Source: Cyanobacteria bacterium UBA2566
Lineage (GTDB): Bacteria; Cyanobacteriota; Cyanobacteriia; Cyanobacteriales; Desertifilaceae
Direction of reading: 5' to 3'
NCBI GenBank assembly: GCA_002340255.1
Contig: DDLS01000109.1
Span: 1,742-53,473 of the forward strand
Length of the DNA stretch: 51,732 nt
The position numbers were made by a program, and so were the translations under genes. A model generated the notes under the pieces. The model was given only the letters and a program-made list of their open reading frames with translations, ran no database searches and was not told the origin of the DNA. Below, in pieces: positions 9,601 through 16,781 of the stretch (position 1 is its first letter; each line of letters starts with the position of its first letter).

Positions 9601-10291
9601 TAAATCCCTATGAGGGATTGAAACAGCGATTCTATCATGTTCCGTGAACTTATGACTGAGTTGAAACGCTCTTAAATCCCTATGAGGGATTGAAACCCGG
9701 TTGGGATTCGACATGTTGAGCCGTTTGGCTGTTGAAACGCTCTTAAATCCCTATGAGGGATTGAAACCAACTTGAATGAGGGGGTCTACTTTCCGGATGA
9801 GCCAAGGCGAGTTGAAACGCTCTTAAATCCCTATGAGGGATTGAAACGAGACGATTTGAGCTTGCTGGATTGTCCATCTAGTTGAAACGCTCTTAAATCC
9901 CTATGAGGGATTGAAACTTCAATCCCCAGTAGTGTCATAGCGGTGCGCCTGGTTGAAACGCTCTTAAATCCCTATGAGGGATTGAAACGCTGATAGTCGG
10001 TTCCCACTGAGAGAAGTATCCCGGATTGTTGAAACGCTCTTAAATCCCTATGAGGGATTGAAACCATCAATGAAATTGTACAGAAAGTTTCCAAAGAAAG
10101 TTGAAACGCTCTTAAATCCCTATGAGGGATTGAAACATACGAGGGGAGAATCCTACGTCAATCAGGATGGTTTCAATGTTGAAACGCTCTTAAATCCCTA
10201 TGAGGGATTGAAACCGAGATAGAAGGGGAAATCTGGGAAGAAGAAGAAAACATCGTTGAAATGCTCTTAAATCCCTATGAGGGATTGAAAC
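6696..10291 (+). CRISPR. CRISPR array, 49 repeats and 48 spacers
   Basis: The repeat is 37 bases, beginning GTTGAAAC and ending GAGGGATTGAAAC, with the internal palindrome ATCCCTATGAGGGAT. Spacers are about 33-43 bases (mean 37). Repeats 1-13 (6696-7622) carry GATCTT after GTTGAAAC; repeats 14-49 (7657-10291) carry GCTCTT. Repeats 19 (8028) and 49 (10255) share a further C-to-T at base 8 (GTTGAAAT). Repeat 34 (9136-9179) is 44 bases and contains spacer-derived sequence. The 3' end ATTGAAAC resembles the 8-base crRNA handle of cyanobacterial type I-D/III systems, but no cas gene is present, so the type is unassigned. The near-perfect repeats suggest recent activity, presumably with Cas proteins encoded elsewhere. 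Confidence 0.98.
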
Positions 10292-10364
10292 TGAAAGAAA
10301 AATAGATACAGCGCGTTGCGATGTTATGGAGTGCAATACCGAATCCCCAAAGCCATGTACCACA

Positions 10365-10397
10365 ATCCCATTCCCCATTCCCTATTCCCTATTCCCT
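10365..10397. repeat. C-rich heptamer tract (ATTCCCT/ATTCCCC)
   Basis: The tract holds four to five tandem seven-base units. It lies between the end of the CRISPR array and the 3' end of the ROK kinase gene and runs into an AGCGCAAAGTGCT palindrome fragment at 10397. It resembles the short tandemly repeated repetitive (STRR) heptamers known from filamentous cyanobacteria. Confidence 0.7.
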
Positions 10398-10408
10398 AGC
10401 GCAAAGTG

Positions 10409-11116
10409 CTATAAATTCCAGAGAGCAATTCCGCCTAAAAGTCCATTAATATTAGGAACAATGGAGACATTTTCAGGAAGTTCAAAGTCTACCTTTTTCG
10501 CTTCTCCACCTCCTAAATAGATGCGATCGGCGTTGAATAGATGTTGGAGTTTGCAAATCGCCTTTTTCAACCGTTTATTCCATTTTTTTGTCCCGACTTT
10601 CTCCAGGGCGGCGCGTCCTAATTGTTGCTCATAAGTTTGTTTTTTACGGAAAGGATGATGGCCGCCTTCCAGGTTCGGAACCAGTTTTCCATCTACAAAT
10701 AAGGCAGTTCCTAAGCCCGTTCCCAGGGCGATCGCCAGTTCGACCCCTTGGCCAGAAATCGCTCCAAAGCTTTGAATATCGGCATCATTAGCCACTCGTA
10801 CCGGTTTCCCCAACGATTCAGAGAGCGGTGAGGCTAGGTCAAATTCTACCCAATTGGGATGAAGGTTAACGGCAGTATAAACAATACCGTGGCGCACAAC
10901 TCCGGGAAAGCCCACGGAAACCCGATCGCAAGCTCCTGCTTGTTTGGCTAAATCGGCGATCGCCCTCAAAACTACCTCGGGTGTAGCCGGTTGGGGAGTC
11001 TGCACCCGCACGCGATCGCCCAAAGGACGGCCTTTGCGATCCAATACCATTGCCTTAATTCCACTGCCACCAATATCAATCGCTAACGTCCGATCTTTGG
11101 ATTTCAATTTTTCCAT
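10409..11116 (-). CDS. ppgK: ROK-family polyphosphate glucokinase-like kinase
   Basis: The 235-residue protein has the sugar-kinase fold. The N-terminal phosphate loop is LAIDIGGSGIKAMVLD, followed by VSVGFPGVV, the catalytic segment VANDADIQSFG and the second glycine loop IALGTGLGTALF; EGGHHPF comes next. This length and pattern match strictly polyphosphate-dependent glucokinases described in filamentous cyanobacteria, which phosphorylate glucose (and sometimes mannose) with polyphosphate. The donor cannot be read from sequence, so a general ROK kinase remains possible. It is transcribed alone, divergent from the small membrane protein gene at 11191. Confidence 0.8.
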   Translation of the reverse strand: MEKLKSKDRTLAIDIGGSGIKAMVLDRKGRPLGDRVRVQTPQPATPEVVLRAIADLAKQAGACDRVSVGFPGVVRHGIVYTAVNLHPNWVEFDLASPLSESLGKPVRVANDADIQSFGAISGQGVELAIALGTGLGTALFVDGKLVPNLEGGHHPFRKKQTYEQQLGRAALEKVGTKKWNKRLKKAICKLQHLFNADRIYLGGGEAKKVDFELPENVSIVPNINGLLGGIALWNL

Positions 11117-11190
11117 AGTTTTCCCTTGTGTTTAGAAATATTTCCGATACAATAAAGTTCTGAAATCACACCCGATGTTCTCTTGTGCCA

Positions 11191-11442
11191 ATGTCTGAAT
11201 CGCTTCCCTCAAAACCCGTCAGTGTTTGGCAGTATAAGCCCTGGTGGTGTCAACCCTGGTCTATCATTTTAACTGGAGTCACGGCGATCGCCCTGAGTTG
11301 GATGATTCTCCATCGTTGGTGGTTTTCCCTCATCTTCTCCCTACCCATATTCGCTTGGATGGGCTACTTTATCCTCATTTGGCCCAAACTTATCCAACAG
11401 AGTGGTCTATTACCCCTCGATCCCCCTCCAGAAGAATCCTAA
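11191..11442 (+). CDS. Small membrane protein, DUF6737-like
   Basis: The 83-residue protein begins VWQYKPWWCQPWSI after a short polar head and contains two hydrophobic segments (about residues 24-42 and 46-64). This pattern resembles a cyanobacteria-specific DUF6737 family of unknown role. I chose ATG 11191; GTG 11185 is two codons upstream. It converges on psb28, whose stop is only nine bases away. Confidence 0.65.
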   Translation: MSESLPSKPVSVWQYKPWWCQPWSIILTGVTAIALSWMILHRWWFSLIFSLPIFAWMGYFILIWPKLIQQSGLLPLDPPPEES

Positions 11443-11451
11443 AGCTATTGC

Positions 11452-11802
11452 CTAATTGCCTTGAAACTCAAAACCATAGGCATCAGCATAGCGATGGAAG
11501 AAACGCATTACCCGCTCAAACCGATCTTGAGAATGCACCTCAAACGTACACTCTGCATTAGATAGCTCATCATCATCAACAAAAATAAACTTCATACCAT
11601 TGGGACTCACCTGGATTGTCCCTTCTTCATCCTTGAGCCACAGATGCTCCACCTTATTGCCAAAACTCTTAAATCCTTCTGCTGCAACCAGCCTCTCAAA
11701 GCTTAAAACTACGATTTTGGTGTCAGAATTCGGGCGTTTTCGTAGACTAATGCCACTAATTTCTTCTGACATTCCTTCAATAAACTCTACAGAGATAGTC
11801 AC
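11452..11802 (-). CDS. psb28: Photosystem II assembly factor Psb28 (probably the Psb28-2 type)
   Basis: From GTG 11802 the product is 116 residues, the normal Psb28 size. The N-terminus TISVEFIEGMSEEISGISL matches the Psb28 start (IQF.xGV.E..), and the C-terminal FEVHSQDRFERVMRFFHRYADAYGFEF matches its hallmark ...W.RFMRFMERYAEENGLGF. Psb28 binds CP47-containing assembly intermediates of photosystem II at the thylakoid. The middle is divergent from canonical Psb28, suggesting the paralogue. Longer upstream in-frame codons (to 12015) run antisense through ycf20 and should not be used. Confidence 0.82.
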   Translation of the reverse strand: MTISVEFIEGMSEEISGISLRKRPNSDTKIVVLSFERLVAAEGFKSFGNKVEHLWLKDEEGTIQVSPNGMKFIFVDDDELSNAECTFEVHSQDRFERVMRFFHRYADAYGFEFQGN

Positions 11803-11869
11803 AATTTGGTAAAAATGGAGTGAATGGTTTACCCTTGATTTTAGCACTGCACTCGATCGGGAGGATAGG

Positions 11870-12205
11870 ATTACGCAGAATACTCGTCTGAATGAACTCG
11901 TCAATGTTTTGAGTCGAGAGACTGCTAGGGTATTACGCAATCCTTGGCGGCGCTTGTCCTTGCTGACTATCAGTTTTTTATTCGGTTTTTTCCTGGGTAC
12001 AGCCTTGTCTACCATCGCGGGTCAAAGGGCAGAACAAGATATCCTGGTAGCTGCCATTTTGGTGATGGGGATAGAAGTCCTCAATCGCCTCATTTATGGC
12101 TCTAAGCTTTGGAGTCAAGATAACCTCTGGCGAGATGTAATTAATGGGTTGAAAATTGGCTTAGTGTATAGTCTGTTCGTCGAAGCCTTCAAACTAGGAT
12201 CTTGA
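11870..12205 (+). CDS. ycf20: Ycf20-family protein (DUF565)
   Basis: The conserved Ycf20 core is clear: RNPWRRLSLLTISFLFGFFLG, an STIAGQRAEQD loop, a second hydrophobic stretch and the C-terminal NGLKIGLVYSLFVEAFKLGS. Ycf20 proteins affect non-photochemical quenching in algae and plants. The first standard initiation codon is TTG 11909, but family members begin with a QxTRLN-like head. That head (TQNTRLNELV) is encoded upstream of TTG 11909. ATT 11870 is in frame, has GGGAGG five bases before it, and gives a full 111-residue protein, so I start it there. It is divergent from psb28 by 67 bases. Confidence 0.8.
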   Translation: MTQNTRLNELVNVLSRETARVLRNPWRRLSLLTISFLFGFFLGTALSTIAGQRAEQDILVAAILVMGIEVLNRLIYGSKLWSQDNLWRDVINGLKIGLVYSLFVEAFKLGS

Positions 12206-12366
12206 AGAATTAAGTCGGGAGTCATTGAGTATCTTCCTTATCTGCATATCCCCGTGTCTCCCATTCCCCTCGTCCCCGCGTCCCCCTATTCCCCCTTGCC
12301 GGAATCCTAAAGAAAGTGTAAATTTTCATTACAAATCCCTCACACACACTCTGTCGATCATCAACC

Positions 12367-13464
12367 ATGCACAAATCCAGCTTATTCTTGGCAACTCTAT
12401 TGGTTTGGGGAGGTTTTCAGGGGGGTGCGCCCTTAGCCGTTCAAGCCTCTGAAGGGGTAGAATTGATTGCCCAGCGATCGCCCACTGATGCCCAGCTTGA
12501 TACTCTGTTGGAGCAAGGAAATCAGTTCGTCGAAGCGAGAAATTATCCTAGGGCCATTCAAGTTTATCAACAAGCCCTCAGATTAGACCCCCAAAATGCT
12601 CGCCTCTATTCTGGTATTGGCTATCTGCAAGCTATTCAAGGAAATTTTGCTCAAGCAGCCCAAGCCTATCGTCAGGCAGTGATTTACGATCGCCAGAATG
12701 GAGACTTTTTCTATGCCCTCGGCCATAGTTTAGCCAAGATTGGCGATAATGCGGCTGCCCAAATTGCCTATCAACAAGCCATTCAGTTAGATCGGAACAA
12801 TTTGGAGGCTTATCTAGGTTTGGGAGTGGTGCAGTGGCGACAAAATGATTTTGTCTCAGCTAAAAGAACCTATGAACAAGTCCTCAGTGCCGATCCTCGA
12901 AATTTTCAAGCCCATGAGTTACTCGGAGCAATGTACCTCAAACAAGGACAACTGGATCAATCCATTCAACACCTCAGACAAGCCGAACAACTTAATCCCC
13001 GTTCCGGTAGCATTCAGGTGAAATTAGCCAGTGCTTGGTTAGCTCGCGGTAATGTGGATTTAGGACGGCAAGCCTTGGATAAAGCGGCTCAACTCGATTC
13101 CCGGAATCCGGTGATTTATATGACCATTGGTAAAATCCAAGAGAGCTTTGAAAATTGGCCAGAAGCCTATCAAGCCTATCAACGGGCAGTATCCTTGGAT
13201 CGGAATTTGGTGGATGCCCATCGATCCATGGGTGATATTCTCATGAGACAGAATGATGTCCTCTTGGCGATCGCCACCTATCGTCAGGTGGTGCAACTAG
13301 CGCCCCAAGATCCAGAAGGTTATTATAAGCTGGCGTTGGCACTCAAAGAGCGCGATCGCAAACAGGAAGCCCTTTCCATATTAGAACGCGCCCTACAACT
13401 CTATCAGGTGGCTGGCGATCGAGAGGGAATCGATCGAGTCAAAGCGTTGATGGAAGAGCTATAG
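12367..13464 (+). CDS. Secreted TPR-repeat protein
   Basis: The 365-residue protein has an N-terminal signal peptide (hydrophobic residues 4-27, cut near AVQAS) and then about nine tetratricopeptide repeats of 34 residues, with the usual G/A/Y/A pattern (for example YxxLGxxxxxxGDxxAAxxAYQxAIxLD). Its role is presumably scaffolding in the periplasm or thylakoid lumen; no catalytic domain is visible. A C-rich STRR-like stretch (about 12240-12300) sits in the 160-base upstream spacer. Confidence 0.85.
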   Translation: MHKSSLFLATLLVWGGFQGGAPLAVQASEGVELIAQRSPTDAQLDTLLEQGNQFVEARNYPRAIQVYQQALRLDPQNARLYSGIGYLQAIQGNFAQAAQAYRQAVIYDRQNGDFFYALGHSLAKIGDNAAAQIAYQQAIQLDRNNLEAYLGLGVVQWRQNDFVSAKRTYEQVLSADPRNFQAHELLGAMYLKQGQLDQSIQHLRQAEQLNPRSGSIQVKLASAWLARGNVDLGRQALDKAAQLDSRNPVIYMTIGKIQESFENWPEAYQAYQRAVSLDRNLVDAHRSMGDILMRQNDVLLAIATYRQVVQLAPQDPEGYYKLALALKERDRKQEALSILERALQLYQVAGDREGIDRVKALMEEL

Positions 13465-13583
13465 AGCTAAGGAACAAACATACACATCAACGTTAAGTGA
13501 AATATTTAAAAACTTATCAAGAACATACCGAAAACTAGATTGGGAGGCCTTAGAAAAGGATATAGAAAAAAATCCCACTAAAT
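13465..13583 (+). other. Open reading fragment left of the IS element
   Basis: A frame open from 13451 reads ...TLSEIFKNLSRTYRK then LDWEALEKDIEKNPTK and runs into the IS hairpin. It has no start codon (TGA lies just upstream at 13448). It reads like genuine protein and may be the left part of a gene broken by the insertion, though I could not join it to the right-hand fragment. Confidence 0.35.
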
Positions 13584-13638
13584 GTCGGCATTCCCCTCCC
13601 GTTATACCCGCTAGGGTTAACGGGAGGGGAATGCCGAC
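13584..13638. repeat. IS200/IS605 left subterminal hairpin
   Basis: The arm GTCGGCATTCCCCTCCCGTTA pairs perfectly with its complement ending at 13638, giving 21 bp around a loop with TACCCGCTAGGGT. This is the sort of structure recognised by TnpA at the element end. Confidence 0.8.
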
Positions 13639-13667
13639 CCGCGAATAAACTGCTAGGTAGGGCATCC

Positions 13668-14081
13668 TTATTGTCCGGGTACTTCTTGTTGTTGAACATA
13701 TTGCTTAAGTTGTTCTACCGTTACACCACCACAACTAGCCACAAAATAAGATCCAGTCCAGAATACAGGCTTACGATAAAATTGTTTGAGATAATCCTCA
13801 AATTCTTTACGAATTAAACGGCTAGAAACAGTTTTAAGATTAGCGATAAATTTGCTTAACTGGATTTGAGGATGATAGCGAATCAAAAGATGCACGCGAT
13901 CAACTTCTCCGTTGAACTCAACAATACTAGTTTCCCATTTACTGCAAGTTTCCTGGAAAATATCTGCCAGTCGAGCATGAATAGCTGGGTTGATAACTTT
14001 TTTGCGATATTTGGTGACCAAAACCAGGTGAGCGGTAAGCGCATAAATAGACCTAAATCCTTTATCATAGTGATTTGACAT
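13668..14081 (-). CDS. tnpA: IS200/IS605 transposase TnpA with altered HUH motif
   Basis: The 137-residue Y1 (REP-type) transposase has the expected start (HYDKGFRSIYALTAHLVLVTKYRKKV), the SKFIANLKTVSSRLIRKE segment and a C-terminal VTVEQLKQYVQQQ with the likely nucleophile tyrosine. The metal-binding HUH motif normally reads D-H-V-H-L-L; here it reads D-R-V-H-L-L (codon CGC, complement around 13896), so the first histidine is replaced by arginine. The frame is intact and of normal length. The protein is expected to bind DNA but to be catalytically impaired. Confidence 0.85.
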   Translation of the reverse strand: MSNHYDKGFRSIYALTAHLVLVTKYRKKVINPAIHARLADIFQETCSKWETSIVEFNGEVDRVHLLIRYHPQIQLSKFIANLKTVSSRLIRKEFEDYLKQFYRKPVFWTGSYFVASCGGVTVEQLKQYVQQQEVPGQ

Positions 14082-14109
14082 CGCAAGCGGTAAGCTGTAT
14101 ATTTATTAA

Positions 14110-15363
14110 ATAATTCTAACTTACGAGTACCGATTACGTCCAACAAATAAACAAGCTGTCCTAATTGATTGGTGGCTAGAATTGCTGCGACGATATTGGA
14201 ACTATGCGTTAGGTCAAAGGTTGGACTATTTAAGGCGAACTCGCTCTCAAATAGATCGGTGCAGTTTAATTTGTGAACCGATTGGTGAAATCCCTAAACC
14301 TGTAAATTACTACACGCAACAAGCAGCACTCAAAGAAACAAAGGTTCGGTTCCCTGATTACAAGGAAATCTATTCAGAAGTGCAACCAATCAATCGGCAA
14401 AGATTAGATAAGGCGTGGAAGAGATGGAGAGTGCCCGATAAGAATGGCAAGAGAGGAGGGCGACCGAGGTTCAAGAAAGCAGGACAGTTGAGATCTTTTG
14501 AGTTCTCGCGAGTGAACCATGGGAAAGCCACAATTAAATTTGATGGCAAAAACCTGATAACGACGCGATTAGGAATAATTCCGGTCATCGTTCACCGCCC
14601 TATTCCCGAAGGGTTTGAGTTAAGAACCGCATCAATTGTCAAAAAAGCAGATGGTTATTAGGTTTGCTTGAGAGCGAAAGATGAACGAGTTACTGAACCT
14701 CTCGCACTCGATCAAATTAAATCGGCTATCGGGATTGATGTTGGATTGAAGGAATTTTTGACGACATCAGAAGGTAAAACCATTCCCATTCAGCAAACCT
14801 ATCGCCAAGCACAAAACCATTTAGCGCGTCAGCAAAGGAGATTAAAAAACAAACAAAAAGGTTCAATAAACTATCAAAAGCAACAGAACAAAATCGCGAA
14901 AATTCATCAACGGATTCAGCGACAAAGAAAGGATTTTCAATACAAGATAGCAAACTGGCTCACGAGGTGCTATGACTTAATTGCCATTGAAGATTTAAAT
15001 ATTAAGGGACTCTCAAGAACTCAACTCGCTAAGAGTATTCTTGATGCAGCATGGGGACAATTCATCATGATTCTGGAAGCAGTGGCAGTTAAATGCGGCG
15101 TTCGGGTGGTGAAAGTCAATCCTCACGGCACAAGTCAAGATTGTAGTAGTTGCCACGCAAAAGTCCTGAAAACTCTCTCGGTTCGCTTTCATGAATGCCC
15201 GAAATGCGGACTAATTATGGATAGAGACGAAAACGCAGCACGTAATATTTTGCATCGGGCACTAGAAGAGATACAGGCGGTGGGTCGCATCGCTTCTGCT
15301 GGTGGAGGCTTAGACAATAGTCAGCCAGCGAAGCAAGAAACTTTAAAAGGAGAATGGGTTTAA
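14110..15363 (+). pseudogene. tnpB: TnpB RNA-guided nuclease, interrupted
   Basis: The frame from 14110 reads as a whole TnpB (about 417 codons): N-terminal TYEYRLRPTNKQAVLIDWWLELLRRYWNYAL, the central region, RuvC-I in IGIDVGLKEF, RuvC-II in LIAIEDLNIKGLSR, a four-cysteine zinc finger (CSSC...CPKC) and RuvC-III in DRDENAARN. No ATG/GTG/TTG precedes the N-terminal motif (a TAA is at 14107), and a TAG at 14659-14661 cuts the frame where relatives read DGW/DGY-x-V. All RuvC residues remain, so decay is recent. Separate restarts at TTG 14182 and at TTG 14668 are possible but would give fragments. Confidence 0.85.
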
Positions 15364-15380
15364 CTCAGCCTCTTTTGAAG

Positions 15381-15410
15381 CTCCCGTTAGACCCGAAGGG
15401 TTAACGGGAG
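15381..15410 (+). repeat. IS right-end hairpin, possible reRNA (omega-RNA) scaffold end
   Basis: CTCCCGTTA...TAACGGGAG with an inner CCC/GGG pairing lies 18 bases after the tnpB stop. In TnpB systems the guide RNA comes from the tnpB 3' end through the right end of the element, and its guide is the flanking DNA that begins just past this end. That role is inference. Confidence 0.55.
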
Positions 15411-15420
15411 AGAACGTCAC

Positions 15421-15795
15421 GATCGTATCCCCAGCATTCAAGTAGACTACTATCGGAAAACGGCTTTCCAAGAACTCTACGGTGGTAAATATATTGGCCC
15501 TAGAGAATAGGTAACCACATCACCGACCGGCAAAGTATTGCCCTTGCGGTTCAGCTTACCCATTGAAACTGCAATTTTTCAAGATACCAGCATTAGCTCT
15601 AATACCCCAATCACAGATGCTTTTGGAATCACCAGTGATACGAGCGAACTAATTCGCTGGGCAGAAACCCTTGGTGAATGTTTGCAAGAAAAGCCCAGAC
15701 TTGTACGAGTGTTAACTGGAAATACCATTTACATCAACGATGTTGAGGGTTCCATTGTTGAGAATGCCAATGGTGTTCTTGTTTGTCCTCGATAA
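15421..15795 (+). pseudogene. Interrupted ORF right of the IS element
   Basis: One frame reads RIPSIQVDYYRKTAFQELYG... up to a TAG at 15508-15510, then continues in the same frame to 15795 (85 codons from TTG 15538, ending LTGNTIYINDVEGSIVENANG-x-x-V). The part after the stop has no good start codon or Shine-Dalgarno. I read this as the remains of one gene, cut by the IS and by a nonsense codon. I do not recognise the family. Confidence 0.4.
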
Positions 15796-15903
15796 GGGAA
15801 AAACAAGCTAATCGCTCTACTCCTCACCACCTTTCAACCCCTAGGGCTGTTTCATTCTTCCCTGAAAAATGAGACTCCAGACACTCCAGGCACTCCAGAG
15901 CAG

Positions 15904-16695
15904 TTACAAAATTTGTGATAAGAATTTCTGTGTTCGTTCTTCCTTGGGGTTGTTAAAAAATTCATCAGGGGTTGCTTCCTCCACTAAAACCCCATCAGCC
16001 ATTAACACCACTCGATCCGCTACTTCACGGGCAAACCCTACTTCATGGGTAACACAAACCATGGTCATGCCGCTTTGAGCAAGCGATCGCATGGTATCGA
16101 GTACCTCGCGTACCATTTCTGGATCGAGGGCTGAAGTGGGTTCATCAAAGAGCATGATTTTCGGCTGCATCGCCAGAGCGCGGGCGATCGCCACCCGTTG
16201 CTGTTGTCCCCCCGATAACTGTCCGGGGAATTTCTTCGCCTGCTCCAAAATTCCTACTTTTTCTAAGAGCTGTAGAGCAATTTCTTCGGCTTTTTCCTTC
16301 TTCCAACGCCGAACCCAAATCGGTGCTAAGGTTACATTTTGCAAAACCGTTAAATGGGGGAATAAATTAAACTGTTGAAACACCATCCCCACTTCGCGCC
16401 GCACCGCATCGATATTCTTTAAATCGTGGGATAATTCAATACCATCAATAATAATTTTTCCCTTTTGATACTCTTCCAGAGCATTAAAGGTGCGGATAAA
16501 CGTCGATTTCCCGGAACCACTCGGACCCATAACAACGACCACTTCGCCTTTTTGAACGTCTAAGCTCACCCCTCGCAGGACATGGAATTTATTACTGGCA
16601 TACCACTTATGAACCTCTTGGGCAATGATGGCGGGTTCGGTGTCCACAGGAGTTGGATTATCTTGAGATTTAATGAGAGGATCGGAATGGGTCAT
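15904..16695 (-). CDS. bgtA: Polar amino-acid ABC transporter ATPase (BgtA-like)
   Basis: The 263-residue ABC ATPase has Walker A GPSGSGKST, Q-loop VFQQFNLFPH, signature LSGGQQQRVAIARAL and Walker B IMLFDEPTSALDPE, all typical of GlnQ/AapP polar amino-acid importers. It is the last gene of a four-gene minus-strand operon. In Anabaena the same order (natF-natG-natH-bgtA) encodes the N-II system for acidic and neutral polar amino acids, and BgtA also serves the basic amino-acid system. The start ATG directly abuts (ATTCCCT)n repeats, so no Shine-Dalgarno sequence is present. Confidence 0.92.
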   Translation of the reverse strand: MTHSDPLIKSQDNPTPVDTEPAIIAQEVHKWYASNKFHVLRGVSLDVQKGEVVVVMGPSGSGKSTFIRTFNALEEYQKGKIIIDGIELSHDLKNIDAVRREVGMVFQQFNLFPHLTVLQNVTLAPIWVRRWKKEKAEEIALQLLEKVGILEQAKKFPGQLSGGQQQRVAIARALAMQPKIMLFDEPTSALDPEMVREVLDTMRSLAQSGMTMVCVTHEVGFAREVADRVVLMADGVLVEEATPDEFFNNPKEERTQKFLSQIL

Positions 16696-16781
16696 GGGAA
16701 TAGGGAATAGGGAATAGGGAATAGGGCGGGTTTACGAAGGTTATCTATAGGTTTTCTCGATTTTGGAGAACCCACCCCTAC
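16696..16781. repeat. Heptamer tract plus GGGCGGGTT inverted repeat inside the nat operon
   Basis: On the plus strand four GGGAATA units (16697-16724) join an inverted repeat with arms AGGGCGGGTTTACGAAG (from about 16723) and GAGAACCCACCCCTAC (16766-16781). The arms belong to the same family as repeats inside the oxoprolinase gene. The element fills the natH-bgtA gap completely. Confidence 0.7.

Larger units (their letters stand above)
13584..15410. mobile_element. IS200/IS605-family element with divergent tnpA and tnpB, decayed
   Basis: The element is bounded by hairpins: a 21-bp perfect stem at 13584-13638 and a shorter one at 15381-15410. Both hairpins share the core CTCCCGTTA...CCC...GGGTTAACGGGAG. 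Subterminal palindromes and no terminal inverted repeats are typical of IS200/IS605, whose Y1 transposase moves single-stranded DNA. tnpA is on the minus strand and tnpB on the plus strand, diverging. Both genes are damaged (see their entries), so the copy is probably immobile. Exact cleavage sites were not determined. Confidence 0.85.

Noticed and set aside
11803..12015. N-terminal extension of psb28
   Set aside because: The extra residues are basic, unlike Psb28, and are antisense to ycf20; the GTG at 11802 gives the right family start.
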